From NCBI GenBank assembly GCA_964452095.1, contig CAYVKX010000001.1, positions 1 to 64,000 on the forward strand: a DNA stretch of 64,000 nt, in the 5' to 3' direction. Both the position numbers and the translations under genes were made by a program. Shown here in pieces: positions 16,668-25,590 of the stretch (position 1 is the stretch's first letter; each line of letters opens with the position of its first letter). Below the pieces are notes generated by a model that was not told where the DNA came from, ran no database searches, and saw nothing but the letters and a program-made list of their open reading frames with translations. This stretch comes from DUAL01 sp964452095. Its GTDB lineage: Bacteria > Bacteroidota > Bacteroidia > Flavobacteriales > BACL11.

Positions 16668-17999
16668 ATGTACGGAAAACTTAAGCAACAATTACAGCAA
16701 GAACTTTCTAATATAAAAGAAGAAGGTCTTTATAAAGATGAAAGAGTAATTACAAATCCGCAAGGAGCTCTTATTAAAGTGAGCACAGGAGAAGAGGTGT
16801 TAAACTTTTGCGCTAATAATTATTTAGGATTGTCCTCTCATCCAGAGGTAATTCAAGCAGCAAAAGACACTTTAGATACGCATGGATATGGTATGTCTTC
16901 AGTTCGTTTTATTTGTGGAACACAAGATATCCATAAAAATTTAGAAGAGAAACTTTCTAACTTTTTAGGAACAGAAGATACTATATTGTATGCAGCAGCT
17001 TTTGATGCTAATGGAGGAGTGTTTGAACCTTTATTTTCAGCAGAAGATGCTATTATTTCAGATGAACTGAACCATGCTTCAATTATAGATGGAGTGCGTT
17101 TGTGTAAAGCTAAAAGATATCGTTATAAAAATAATGATATGACAGATTTGGAAACACAACTGATAAAAGCACAAGACCAAAGAAATAGAATAATCGTAAC
17201 GGATGGTGTCTTTTCTATGGATGGATACTTAGCACAATTGGATAAAATTTGTGATTTGGCCGAGAAATATGATGCTTTAGTTATGGTGGATGATTCTCAT
17301 TCTACAGGATTTGTGGGTAAAACTGGTAGAGGAACGCATGAACATTGTGGAGTTATGGGAAGAGTTGACATTATTACTTCAACTTTAGGTAAAGCTTTAG
17401 GGGGTGCTATGGGTGGCTTTACCTCTGGAAGAAAAGAGATTATTGATATGTTGCGTCAAAGATCTCGTCCGTATTTATTTTCAAATTCTTTAGCCCCTTC
17501 AATTGTAGGTGCTGCTTCTAAGGTNNNNNNNNNNCTACAATTGAAGGGGCTAAAGAATTTGAAAATAAATTCGGACGAGATTATTGATATGTTGTGTCAA
17601 AGATTTTGTTTGTATTTATTTTCAAATTTTTTAGCTTTTTCAATTGTAGGTGTTGCATCTAAGGTTATTGATTTACTTTCTAATTCTACTGATTTAAGAG
17701 ATAAATTAGAAGAAAATACTAAGTATTTTAGAGCAAAAATGGTTGCAGCTGGTTTTGACATCCCTGCTGGAGTTCATGCAATTACTCCTGTAATGTTGTA
17801 TGACGCAAAACTGGCTCAAGAAATGTCCAACAGATTATTAAATGAAGGAATTTATGTAATTGGATTCTTTTACCCAGTTGTTCCAACAGGAAGGGCACGA
17901 ATAAGAGTGCAAATTTCAGCAGCACATTCCAAAGAAAATTTAGATACGGCAATAAATGCATTTATTAAGGTAGGAAAAGACTTAAAAGTGATAGAATAA
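16668..17999 (+). CDS. kbl: Glycine C-acetyltransferase (2-amino-3-ketobutyrate CoA ligase), containing an assembly gap
   Basis: PLP enzyme of the alpha-oxoamine synthase family that splits 2-amino-3-oxobutyrate with CoA into glycine and acetyl-CoA, the second step of threonine degradation. Motifs are NFCANNYLGLSSHPE, DELNHASIIDG, VDDSHSTGFVG and the PLP-lysine stretch STLGKALGGAMGG. As assembled it reads 443 codons with four unknown residues at 17525-17534. Sequence after the gap is first an inverted piece and then a second, mutated copy of the segment before the gap. Removing 141 nt restores about 396 aa, the normal family length, so the extra segment is probably artefactual. The tdh partner is not in the window. 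Confidence 0.85.
   Translation: MYGKLKQQLQQELSNIKEEGLYKDERVITNPQGALIKVSTGEEVLNFCANNYLGLSSHPEVIQAAKDTLDTHGYGMSSVRFICGTQDIHKNLEEKLSNFLGTEDTILYAAAFDANGGVFEPLFSAEDAIISDELNHASIIDGVRLCKAKRYRYKNNDMTDLETQLIKAQDQRNRIIVTDGVFSMDGYLAQLDKICDLAEKYDALVMVDDSHSTGFVGKTGRGTHEHCGVMGRVDIITSTLGKALGGAMGGFTSGRKEIIDMLRQRSRPYLFSNSLAPSIVGAASKXXXXLQLKGLKNLKINSDEIIDMLCQRFCLYLFSNFLAFSIVGVASKVIDLLSNSTDLRDKLEENTKYFRAKMVAAGFDIPAGVHAITPVMLYDAKLAQEMSNRLLNEGIYVIGFFYPVVPTGRARIRVQISAAHSKENLDTAINAFIKVGKDLKVIE
17436..17665 (+). repeat. Gap-spanning duplication with inverted fold-back inside kbl
   Basis: Segment A (17436-17524, 89 nt) recurs as segment B (17577-17665) with 11 differences: 10 are C in A and T in B, one is T to A. 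Between them are 10 N and then 17535-17580, which is the reverse complement of 17463-17508 with one mismatch. Copy A encodes the conserved MLRQRSRPYLFSNSLAPS; copy B changes these to Cys, Phe, Leu and Val residues. It is most likely a chimeric or low-quality contig end. Confidence 0.85.
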
Positions 18000-18016
18000 T
18001 TTATACAGAATATTTT

Positions 18017-18047
18017 TTTGTTGAATAAGAAAATAGTTGTAGGTTTG
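18017..18047 (+). promoter_or_regulatory. Bacteroidota consensus promoter of the rplM-rpsI operon
   Basis: TTTG at 18017-18020 and TAGGTTTG at 18040-18047 are separated by 19 nt, matching the -33/-7 consensus of Bacteroidota primary-sigma promoters. The rplM start is 35 nt downstream. Confidence 0.75.
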
Positions 18048-18082
18048 CAGCCCTTAAAAATTAGGAATAAAAAATTAAAATT

Positions 18083-18538
18083 GTGGATACATTAAGTTAC
18101 AAAACGCTTTCAGTAAACAAAGAAAATGCCGATAAAAAATGGTGGATTGTTGATGCTGAAGGGCAAACTCTAGGAAGAATGGCATCAAAAGTTGCTAAAG
18201 TACTAAGAGGAAAATACAAAACAAATTTCACTCCGCATGCTGATTGTGGTGATTATGTTATCGTCATAAATGCAGGTAAAATTGTTATGAGCGGAAACAA
18301 AATGAAAGATAGAAGAATCTTTTCTCATACAGGATATCCTGGAGGACAAAAGAGAATTTCTCCTACTGAAATGCTTGCAAAAGATGAGACATCAGTAGTA
18401 AAACATGCAGTAAGAGGAATGCTTCCAAAAAATAAATTAGGAAATGCAATCTTGAAAAACTGCTTTATTTATGCTGGAGAAAAGCACGAACAAGAAGCTC
18501 AAAAACCACAACAATTAAATCTAAACGACTTAAAATAA
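18083..18538 (+). CDS. rplM: 50S ribosomal protein L13
   Basis: 151 aa early-assembly protein of the large subunit. WWIVDAEGQTLGRMASKVA, the GDYVIVINAGKI core and HTGYPGG are diagnostic of L13. The start is GTG at 18083 (GTG GAT ACA); no ATG fits the family N-terminus. It is followed by rpsI after 1 nt, the classical L13-S9 operon, behind a consensus promoter. Confidence 0.97.
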   Translation: MDTLSYKTLSVNKENADKKWWIVDAEGQTLGRMASKVAKVLRGKYKTNFTPHADCGDYVIVINAGKIVMSGNKMKDRRIFSHTGYPGGQKRISPTEMLAKDETSVVKHAVRGMLPKNKLGNAILKNCFIYAGEKHEQEAQKPQQLNLNDLK

Positions 18539-18539
18539 T

Positions 18540-18926
18540 ATGGATACAATTCACACAATAGGAAGAAGAAAAGCATCTGTTGCAAGAATCTACCTATCAA
18601 AAGGAAAAGGTAATATCATTATCAACAAAAAAGATAGTAAAGATTATTTTGCTACTAATACTTTGCTTTACAAAATAAACCAACCATTCCAGGTGCTTGA
18701 TATGGAGGGGCAGTTTGATGTAAAAGTTAATGTAAATGGTGGCGGAACTACTGGCCAAGCTGAAGCGATTCGTTTAGGTATTTCAAGAGCACTTTGCGAG
18801 CTTGATATCGAAAATCGACCTCCACTCAAAGCAGATGGCTTACTAACAAGAGATTCAAGAGTTGTTGAAAGAAAGAAACCCGGACAAAAGAAAGCAAGGA
18901 AGAAATTCCAGTGGGTTAAAAGATAG
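18540..18926 (+). CDS. rpsI: 30S ribosomal protein S9
   Basis: 128 aa. GRRKASVARIYLSKGKGNI at the N-terminus, GGGTTGQAEAIRLGISRAL in the middle, and a basic C-terminal tail ending KKFQWVKR whose last Arg reaches the P-site tRNA. The start is 1 nt after the rplM stop. Confidence 0.98.
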   Translation: MDTIHTIGRRKASVARIYLSKGKGNIIINKKDSKDYFATNTLLYKINQPFQVLDMEGQFDVKVNVNGGGTTGQAEAIRLGISRALCELDIENRPPLKADGLLTRDSRVVERKKPGQKKARKKFQWVKR

Positions 18927-18946
18927 AGTTTTAATTATTAATAAAT

Positions 18947-18961
18947 GTTTAGCATCTAAAC
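18947..18961 (+). promoter_or_regulatory. Hairpin in the rpsB leader
   Basis: Perfect 6-bp stem GTTTAG/CTAAAC with a CAT loop, followed by a second possible stem CTTAGG (18964-18969) with CCTAAG. There is no T-run, so it is not a standard terminator. It could be a leader structure for the S2-EF-Ts transcript (autoregulation of rpsB is known in other bacteria), but sequence alone does not show that. Confidence 0.3.
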
Positions 18962-19024
18962 TCTTAGGACAAACTAAAAACTTCTACCTAAGGGTTGCTT
19001 AAACAAAGTAAAAAGAAAGTAAAC

Positions 19025-19804
19025 ATGAGAACAAATTTCAAAGAATTATTAGATGCAGGTGTGCATTTTGGCCACCAAAAAAGAAAATGGAATCCAGCAA
19101 TGGCTCCTTATGTGTTTATGGAGAGAAACGGAATCCATATTATCGATTTGAACAAATCGGTAGCAAAAATTGAAGAGGCCGCCTCTGCAATGAAGCAAAT
19201 TGTAAAATCAGGAAAAAACATATTATTTGTTGCAACCAAAAAGCAAGCAAAAGACATTGTAGCTGACAAGGTGAAAAAAATAAATATGCCTTATATTACT
19301 GAAAGATGGCCAGGCGGACTGCTTACCAATTTTGTAACCATCAGAAAAGCAGTAAAAAAGATGGATTCTATTGATAAAATGAATGAAGATGGGACTATTG
19401 AAACCTTATCGAAAAGAGAGCGTCTTCAAATTTCTAGAACTAGAGAAAAATTAGAAAGAAATTTAGGAAGTATTTCTAAAATGAATAGAATCCCTTCAGC
19501 TATTTTTGTAGTAGATATCAATAAAGAAAAAATTGCTGTTGCTGAAGCAAAAAAATTAAATATTCCTTGTTTTGCTATGGTGGATACTAATTCAGATCCT
19601 AATTTGGTTGAATTTCCTATTCCAGCAAATGATGACGCTTCAAAATCTATAGAATGTATAATGGAGATTATTACGACTGCTGTAGCAGAAGGATTGGAAG
19701 ATAGAAATAAAGCAGCTGAACAAAAAGCAATGGAAAACGCTAAAAAAGCTCAAGCTAAAATAGATAAGAAAAAGAAGGAAGAAACTACAAAAACAGATAA
19801 ATAA
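19025..19804 (+). CDS. rpsB: 30S ribosomal protein S2
   Basis: 259 aa. FKELLDAGVHFGHQKRKWNP, the conserved opening of S2, fixes the start at 19025 (MRTNF); an upstream frame-open Met at 18995 would add ten atypical residues. ERWPGGLLTNF and FAMVDTNSDPNLVEFPIPANDDA are diagnostic. The C-terminus is a long Lys-rich tail. tsf follows after 2 nt, the widespread S2-EF-Ts pair. Confidence 0.97.
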   Translation: MRTNFKELLDAGVHFGHQKRKWNPAMAPYVFMERNGIHIIDLNKSVAKIEEAASAMKQIVKSGKNILFVATKKQAKDIVADKVKKINMPYITERWPGGLLTNFVTIRKAVKKMDSIDKMNEDGTIETLSKRERLQISRTREKLERNLGSISKMNRIPSAIFVVDINKEKIAVAEAKKLNIPCFAMVDTNSDPNLVEFPIPANDDASKSIECIMEIITTAVAEGLEDRNKAAEQKAMENAKKAQAKIDKKKKEETTKTDK

Positions 19805-19806
19805 AA

Positions 19807-20772
19807 ATGAGTGAGATAAAAGCGGCTGATGTAGCCAAACTTAGAAAACAAACAGGTGCTGGAATGATGGACTGCAAAAAAGCGCTAGTGGAGGCAAGTG
19901 GAGATTTTGATTCGGCAATTGATGTACTAAGAAAAAAAGGACAAAAAGTAGCAGCCAGCAGAGCAGATAGAGATGCGGCTGAAGGAGTGGCAACTACAAA
20001 AATTAGTGCAGATAATACAGCAGGAGTTGCAATAGTACTTGCTTGCGAAACCGATTTTGTTGCAAAGAATGATTCCTTTAAAGAATTGGCGAGCCAGTTT
20101 GCAGATATTGCACTAACCCATAATGATAAAGCATCTTTTATGGCTGCTGATTTTGGCGGTATGACTGTTGCTGAAAAATTAATTGAGCAAACGGGAGTGA
20201 TTGGAGAAAAGTTAGAGCTTTCGGCTTTTGAAAGAATAGAAGCAAACTATGTTGGCTCTTATACGCATGGTGTGAAAATTGCTGTTTTAGTTGGATTAAA
20301 TAATGCAGTAGATAATGCTGAAACTTTATCGAAAGATTTAGCAATGCAAGTTGCTTCAATGGGGGCTACTTCTTTATCTTATAAAGATTTCGACCCTACT
20401 TTTGTTGCTTCTGAAACTCAGGCGAGAATAGCAGTAATTGAAAAAGACAATATCGAATTAGGAAGATTGGGGAAAACTTTAAAAAATGTTCCTCAATATA
20501 TATCTATGTCACAACTTAATGATGAGGTTTTAGCTAATGCTAAAAAAGAAATAGAAGAACAATTAAAAGCTGAAGGAAAGCCAGAACATATTTTTGATAA
20601 AATTGTACCAGGAAAAATGGATAGATTTATTGCTGATAATACTACACTAGATCAGGAGCAATGCTTGTTAGACCAAGATTTTATTAAAGATGAAAAGAAA
20701 AATGTTGCTGATTATATTGCAACTTATGGTGATGTAGAGATTACTTCTTTTAAAAGAGTTTCTTTAGGATAA
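19807..20772 (+). CDS. tsf: Elongation factor Ts
   Basis: 321 aa guanine nucleotide exchange factor for EF-Tu. The N-terminal UBA-like domain reads VAKLRKQTGAGMMDCKKALVEA, followed by LRKKGQKVAASRADR, and the TDFVAKNDSFKELA motif of the core. The length is in the longer Bacteroidota range. It is followed by a strong terminator. Confidence 0.97.
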   Translation: MSEIKAADVAKLRKQTGAGMMDCKKALVEASGDFDSAIDVLRKKGQKVAASRADRDAAEGVATTKISADNTAGVAIVLACETDFVAKNDSFKELASQFADIALTHNDKASFMAADFGGMTVAEKLIEQTGVIGEKLELSAFERIEANYVGSYTHGVKIAVLVGLNNAVDNAETLSKDLAMQVASMGATSLSYKDFDPTFVASETQARIAVIEKDNIELGRLGKTLKNVPQYISMSQLNDEVLANAKKEIEEQLKAEGKPEHIFDKIVPGKMDRFIADNTTLDQEQCLLDQDFIKDEKKNVADYIATYGDVEITSFKRVSLG

Positions 20773-20793
20773 AAAAATAACTATAATTTTTAG

Positions 20794-20820
20794 AAGCCAC
20801 TTTTTGAAGTGGCTTTTTTA
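20794..20820 (+). terminator. Terminator of rpsB-tsf
   Basis: 9-bp perfect stem AAGCCACTT/AAGTGGCTT with a TTTG loop and a T-run. Confidence 0.92.
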
Positions 20821-20868
20821 TTGTTCAAAAATTATAAAGCACTTCAAATTTTCTTTAAATGGAATTTC

Positions 20869-20876
20869 TATCTTTG
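20869..20876 (+). promoter_or_regulatory. -7 element TATCTTTG upstream of pyrH
   Basis: TAnnTTTG match, 19 nt before the pyrH ATG and directly after the tsf terminator. Confidence 0.55.
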
Positions 20877-20895
20877 ACAAACTTTTTAAACAATT

Positions 20896-21603
20896 ATGCA
20901 ATACAAAAGAATTTTACTAAAACTAAGTGGAGAATCCTTAATGGGAGAAGGGGAATACGGGATCGATTCCAAAATGTTAAGCAAATATGCTGCTGAAATT
21001 GATGAAATAGTAAAACAGGGAGTTGAGGTAGCGATTGTGATTGGAGGAGGAAATATCTACAGAGGAATTCAATCGGAAGGGGCAGGTTTTGACAGGGTGC
21101 AGGGCGATTATATGGGGATGCTCGCTACCATTATTAACGGTATGGCTTTGCAGTCCGCTTTAGAATCAATTGATGTGCAAACCAGATTGCTTACCGCAAT
21201 AAGAATGGAGCAAGTTGCCGAGCCCTATATCAGAAGAAAAGCAATGAGACATTTGCAAAAAGGAAGAGTAGTTATTTTTGGAGGAGGAACAGGAAACCCG
21301 TATTTTACTACCGATACTGCCGCTACTTTACGGGCTATTGAAATTGAGGCAGATGTGATACTTAAAGGCACAAGAGTAGATGGGATTTATTCGGCAGATC
21401 CTGAAAAAAATCCTGATGCAAAAAAATATGAAACGATAAGTTTTGATGAAGTTTTTCAAAAGAAGTTAAGTATAATGGACTTGACTGCTTTTACGCTTTG
21501 TCAGGAAAATAATTTGCCAATTAAGGTGTTTAATATGAATGAAAAAGGAAACTTGATAAAAGTTTGTAAAGGAGAAAATGTTGGAACATTAGTTAATTTT
21601 TAA
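20896..21603 (+). CDS. pyrH: UMP kinase
   Basis: 235 aa amino-acid-kinase fold enzyme that phosphorylates UMP to UDP. Motifs are RILLKLSGESLMGE, IVIGGGNIYRG, GGGTGNPYFTTDTAATLRA and KGTRVDGIYSADP. The frr gene lies 16 nt downstream, the common pyrH-frr arrangement behind rpsB-tsf, here with a terminator and new promoter in between. Confidence 0.97.
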   Translation: MQYKRILLKLSGESLMGEGEYGIDSKMLSKYAAEIDEIVKQGVEVAIVIGGGNIYRGIQSEGAGFDRVQGDYMGMLATIINGMALQSALESIDVQTRLLTAIRMEQVAEPYIRRKAMRHLQKGRVVIFGGGTGNPYFTTDTAATLRAIEIEADVILKGTRVDGIYSADPEKNPDAKKYETISFDEVFQKKLSIMDLTAFTLCQENNLPIKVFNMNEKGNLIKVCKGENVGTLVNF

Positions 21604-21619
21604 TAAAAAGTAAATAATT

Positions 21620-22183
21620 ATGACAGAAGAAATAAAATTTCATTTAGATGTAGCAAAAGAAGCAATGCAAGAATCTATGAAACATTTGGAACAAGTTTTA
21701 GCAAAAATAAGGGCAGGAAAAGCAAGTCCGCAAATGCTTTCAACTATTAATGTTGATTATTATGGCACTTCAACTCCACTTAGCCAAATGGCAAATATTA
21801 ATACTCCTGATGCGCAAACAATCTCTGTTCAGCCATGGGATAAAACCGCTTTACAAGATATTGAAAAAGCAATAATGGAAGCAAATTTAGGACTTACGCC
21901 AATGAATAATGGTGAAATGATAATGATAAATATTCCGCCACTTACTGAGGAAAGACGATTGGATTTGGTAAAACAAGCCAAAGCAGAAGCAGAACATTGC
22001 AAGGTAAGTATTAGAAATGTGCGTCATAAAGCCAATGATGAAATGAAACAATTAGGCAAAGATGGATTATCGGAAGATATGGAAAAAGATGCGGAAGCAG
22101 AAGTGCAAAAACTTACCGATTCATTTATTACAAAAACGGATGAGCATTTCTCCGCTAAAGAAAAGGAAATTCTAACTATTTAA
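21620..22183 (+). CDS. frr: Ribosome recycling factor
   Basis: 187 aa; splits post-termination ribosomes together with EF-G. Family landmarks are the three-helix bundle with LAKIRAGKASPQML, YYGTSTPLSQMANI, ISVQPWDKTALQDIEKAI and PPLTEERRLDLVKQAK. The length is standard. It is last in the pyrH-frr unit and has a terminator behind it. Confidence 0.97.
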   Translation: MTEEIKFHLDVAKEAMQESMKHLEQVLAKIRAGKASPQMLSTINVDYYGTSTPLSQMANINTPDAQTISVQPWDKTALQDIEKAIMEANLGLTPMNNGEMIMINIPPLTEERRLDLVKQAKAEAEHCKVSIRNVRHKANDEMKQLGKDGLSEDMEKDAEAEVQKLTDSFITKTDEHFSAKEKEILTI

Positions 22184-22204
22184 TAACTCTTTAAAAGTGA
22201 TTTT

Positions 22205-22231
22205 AAAAGGACTCAGTTGAGTCCTTTTTTT
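22205..22231 (+). terminator. Terminator of pyrH-frr
   Basis: 9-bp stem AAAGGACTC/GAGTCCTTT with an AGTT loop and a T-run. Confidence 0.92.
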
Positions 22232-22339
22232 AAACGCATAAGATTCCTGAAGATTAATTCGTTATAAGATATAATAATCAAAATTTGTCCTTATTTTCGA
22301 GCAATTTTTTAGTCGATATAAAAAAACATTAGTTTTACT

Positions 22340-24730
22340 ATGTGGGTAGTTGTTTCTAGAATAATTTTAAAATTTCGTTTAGCTATTTTACTAGGAGTAC
22401 TCTTAGCTACCTCCTTTATGCTTTACCAAGCATCTTTCGTGCAAATATCTTACCAAATGGCAAAGATATTGCCAAAAACCTCTCCTATTTTTACCGATTA
22501 TGAGAACTTTAGGAATGATTTTGGCGACAATAGAAATGCTTTAGTAATTGGCGTAAAAAATGACAACCTTTTTTCTGTTTCTGGGTATAAAGAATGGAGG
22601 AAATTAAGCAATGAGTTGCGAGAAATAAATGGAGTAGAAAATATGGTTTCCATTGATGATTTGTCATTGCTTACAAAAGATACAATTGCTAAAGGGTTTC
22701 AATCCAAAAAATGGTATAACTCTAATTTTTCCACAGAAGAAGAATTTGATCAATCCGTAAAAAATCTTTTAGCCCAACCTTTCTACAAGGATTTATTTTA
22801 TAATCAAAAAACACAGGCGACTTTATTAGTTGTGAGTATTAATAAAGAAATTCTAAAAACTCCAGCAAGAGAAAAATTAATTGAGGGAATTCACAGCAAA
22901 GCAGAGGAATACGCAAAAGCACAAAATTTAGAATTACACTATTCTGGCTTACCTTATATTCGGACAGTAGATTCTATTCAAGTGCGAAAAGAAATCTCGC
23001 TTTTCATTTTCCTTACTTTGCTTGTTACTTCTTTTATTATATATCTTTTTTTCCGATCTTTTAAGGCACCCTTAATTTCTATGCTTGTGGTAATTATTGG
23101 AGTGATTTTTTCCTTTGGAACTATGTCAACTTTCGGTTTTGAAATTTCAATTCTTATGGCATTAGTTCCTCCAGTAATTGTAGTAATAGGGATTCCAAAT
23201 TGCATTTTTTTGCTCAACAAATTTCATAACGAATTCAAGGAACATAAAAATAAAATAAAGGCCCTTTCAAGAACGATTATAAAAGTTGGAAATATTACTT
23301 TACTTACTAATCTTTCTACCGCATCCGGTTTTGCGGCTTTTATGTTCACTAATAGCGAAACGCTCAGAGAATTTGGACTTATAGCATCATTGAATATTAT
23401 GCTGATTTTTCTTTTCTCATTAGTATTGATTCCTATTTCAATGAGTTATTTTTCTCCCCCAAAAAAGAGGCATACTCAGCATTTGGATAAAAAATGGGTG
23501 CAAGCATCTGTCGCCACACTTATCAAATTAGTGCAGCACAAAAGAGAGCATATTTACACCATTACTTTGCTGCTTGTAATTATTGGTTTTATAGGATTTT
23601 CTAAAATTGAAACAACAGGAAACCTAACAGATGACTTACCAAAAACGGGTGTTTTGTATAAGGATTTAAAATTCTTTGAGAAAAATTTTGGAGGCGTAAT
23701 GCCACTAGAAGTTTTAATTGATACCAAAAAGAAAAATGGGTTGATGCGTCTTTCTGTTATTAGAAAAATGGAACAATTGCAAATTGAACTAGATAGTTTC
23801 CCAGAATTTTCACGCCCTATTTCTATTGTTGATTTTGCAAAATATGCCAAACAAACTTTTTACAATGGCGATAGCAGTTTTTATGAACTTCCAAATTCGC
23901 AAGAAAAAAATTGGATACTCTCCTATGCCAAAAATATAAAAAACAAAGAGGTGTTTAATGAAAATGTGCTTACCGATTCTTTAAATCAGATTGCACGAAT
24001 AAGTATGCGAATGTCGGATATTGGCACGCCAAAACTAGATAGCATTATGGAAGTTTTGCAGCCAAAAATTGATAAGATTTTTGACAAAGAAAAATATAAT
24101 GTAACAATTACCGGTACGAGTATTGTTTTTCTAAATGGCACAAAATATTTGGTTCGCAACCTGTTTACTTCTTTGCTTTTAGTAATTATTCTTATCTCCA
24201 TTTTTATGGCTTGGATGTTTAATTCTTTCCGGATGGTGGTGGTTTCTCTTATCCCCAACTTAATTCCTTTGCTGCTAACAGCCGCCATTATGGGCTATTT
24301 TTCTATTGCCATAAAACCATCAACTATTTTGGTTTTTAGTATTGCTTTTGGGATTTCTGTAGATGATACTATTCACTTTTTGGCAAAATATAGGCAAGAA
24401 TTAATTGCAAGAAAATGGAACATTAAACGCTCGGTAATTGCGGCACTTAAAGAGACAGGTGTAAGTATGATTTACACTTCAGTTGTCCTTTTCTGTGGAT
24501 TTTTTATCTTTATCGCCTCAGAATTTGGAGGAACGGTGGCTTTGGGCTTGTTGGTTTCCATCACTCTCTTGATTGCTATGTTGGCAAATTTGTTGCTTTT
24601 ACCTGCACTTTTACTCACATTAGAAAGAAGGATAACAACAGAAGCATTTAAAGAACCACTACTCGATATTTTTGATGAAGAAGAGGACATTGAATTAAAA
24701 CAAATAAAAGTAAAACGAAAAAGAAAATAA
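22340..24730 (+). CDS. RND/MMPL-family transporter
   Basis: 796 aa inner-membrane protein with the duplicated RND layout: one N-terminal helix, a large periplasmic loop (about residues 35-215), a block of helices, a second helix and loop (about 410-610) and a final helix block. Each block is sterol-sensing-domain-like, and FGISVDDTIHFLAKYR is the conserved Asp-Asp proton-relay helix of MMPL/HpnN proteins. The C-terminus is Lys/Glu-rich. Substrate unknown; hydrophobic compounds or lipids are usual for the family. It ends 2 nt before rfbA, so it may be co-transcribed. Confidence 0.88.
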   Translation: MWVVVSRIILKFRLAILLGVLLATSFMLYQASFVQISYQMAKILPKTSPIFTDYENFRNDFGDNRNALVIGVKNDNLFSVSGYKEWRKLSNELREINGVENMVSIDDLSLLTKDTIAKGFQSKKWYNSNFSTEEEFDQSVKNLLAQPFYKDLFYNQKTQATLLVVSINKEILKTPAREKLIEGIHSKAEEYAKAQNLELHYSGLPYIRTVDSIQVRKEISLFIFLTLLVTSFIIYLFFRSFKAPLISMLVVIIGVIFSFGTMSTFGFEISILMALVPPVIVVIGIPNCIFLLNKFHNEFKEHKNKIKALSRTIIKVGNITLLTNLSTASGFAAFMFTNSETLREFGLIASLNIMLIFLFSLVLIPISMSYFSPPKKRHTQHLDKKWVQASVATLIKLVQHKREHIYTITLLLVIIGFIGFSKIETTGNLTDDLPKTGVLYKDLKFFEKNFGGVMPLEVLIDTKKKNGLMRLSVIRKMEQLQIELDSFPEFSRPISIVDFAKYAKQTFYNGDSSFYELPNSQEKNWILSYAKNIKNKEVFNENVLTDSLNQIARISMRMSDIGTPKLDSIMEVLQPKIDKIFDKEKYNVTITGTSIVFLNGTKYLVRNLFTSLLLVIILISIFMAWMFNSFRMVVVSLIPNLIPLLLTAAIMGYFSIAIKPSTILVFSIAFGISVDDTIHFLAKYRQELIARKWNIKRSVIAALKETGVSMIYTSVVLFCGFFIFIASEFGGTVALGLLVSITLLIAMLANLLLLPALLLTLERRITTEAFKEPLLDIFDEEEDIELKQIKVKRKRK

Positions 24731-24732
24731 TT

Positions 24733-25590
24733 ATGAAAGGAATAATTTTAGCAGGAGGATCAGGGACAAGATTGCATCCACTTACATTGGCAATGAGCAA
24801 ACAAATGATGCCAATTTATGACAAACCAATGATTTATTATCCACTATCTACTTTGTTGTATTCTGGGATAAATGAAATCTTGATTATTTCAACTCCACAT
24901 GATTTACCAATTTTCAAGAAATTATTGGGTGATGGAAGTAGGTTGGGTTGTAAGTTTGAATATAAAGTTCAAGAAATTCCTAATGGATTAGCTCAAGCAT
25001 TTATATTAGGTGAAGAATTTATTGGAGATGATAAGGTCTGTTTAGTATTAGGAGATAATATTTTCCAAATGAAAGTGAATACACTTACTTCCTGTAGAGA
25101 TGTAGAAGGAGGAATTGTTTTTGGGTATCATGTTAATGATCCTGAACGCTATGGTGTAGTAGAATTTGATAAAGATTTTCATGCTTTATCTTTAGAAGAA
25201 AAACCAACAAACCCAAAATCAAATTATGCAGTTCCAGGGCTGTATTATTATGACAATTCAGTAGTTGATATTGCAAAAAACATAAAACCATCAGCAAGAG
25301 GAGAATATGAAATTACGGATGTAAATAAAGAGTATTTAAGAAGAAAACAATTAGATGTTCAAGTATTAGGAAGAGGAACAACTTGGTTGGATACAGGTAC
25401 ATTTGCATCTTTAATGCAAGCTAATCAATATGTGCAAGTAATTGAAGAAAGACAAGGAAGAAAAATTGGATGTATTGAGGAAGCAGCTTACAGAATGGGC
25501 TATATAAATGATGCTAAATTACTTGAAATTGCAGAGCCATTACGCAAAAGTGGTTATGGAGAATATCTTGTGAACTTAGTAAAGAAATAG
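24733..25590 (+). CDS. rfbA: Glucose-1-phosphate thymidylyltransferase
   Basis: 285 aa nucleotidyltransferase making dTDP-glucose, the first step to dTDP-rhamnose and other deoxysugars. Motifs are GIILAGGSGTRLHPLT (nucleotide loop), QMMPIYDKPMIYYPLS, and ARGEYEITDVN with GRGTTWLDTGT. rfbB, rfbC and rfbD are not beside it, which is unusual for this pathway. Its stop TAG shares its last base with the GTG start of the prenyl synthase, so the two are translationally coupled. Confidence 0.93.
   Translation: MKGIILAGGSGTRLHPLTLAMSKQMMPIYDKPMIYYPLSTLLYSGINEILIISTPHDLPIFKKLLGDGSRLGCKFEYKVQEIPNGLAQAFILGEEFIGDDKVCLVLGDNIFQMKVNTLTSCRDVEGGIVFGYHVNDPERYGVVEFDKDFHALSLEEKPTNPKSNYAVPGLYYYDNSVVDIAKNIKPSARGEYEITDVNKEYLRRKQLDVQVLGRGTTWLDTGTFASLMQANQYVQVIEERQGRKIGCIEEAAYRMGYINDAKLLEIAEPLRKSGYGEYLVNLVKK

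Noticed and set aside
17577..17665. Diversity-generating retroelement variable repeat in kbl
   Set aside because: Such repeats mutate adenines and need a reverse transcriptase; here the changes are C to T, in a housekeeping enzyme, beside an assembly gap.
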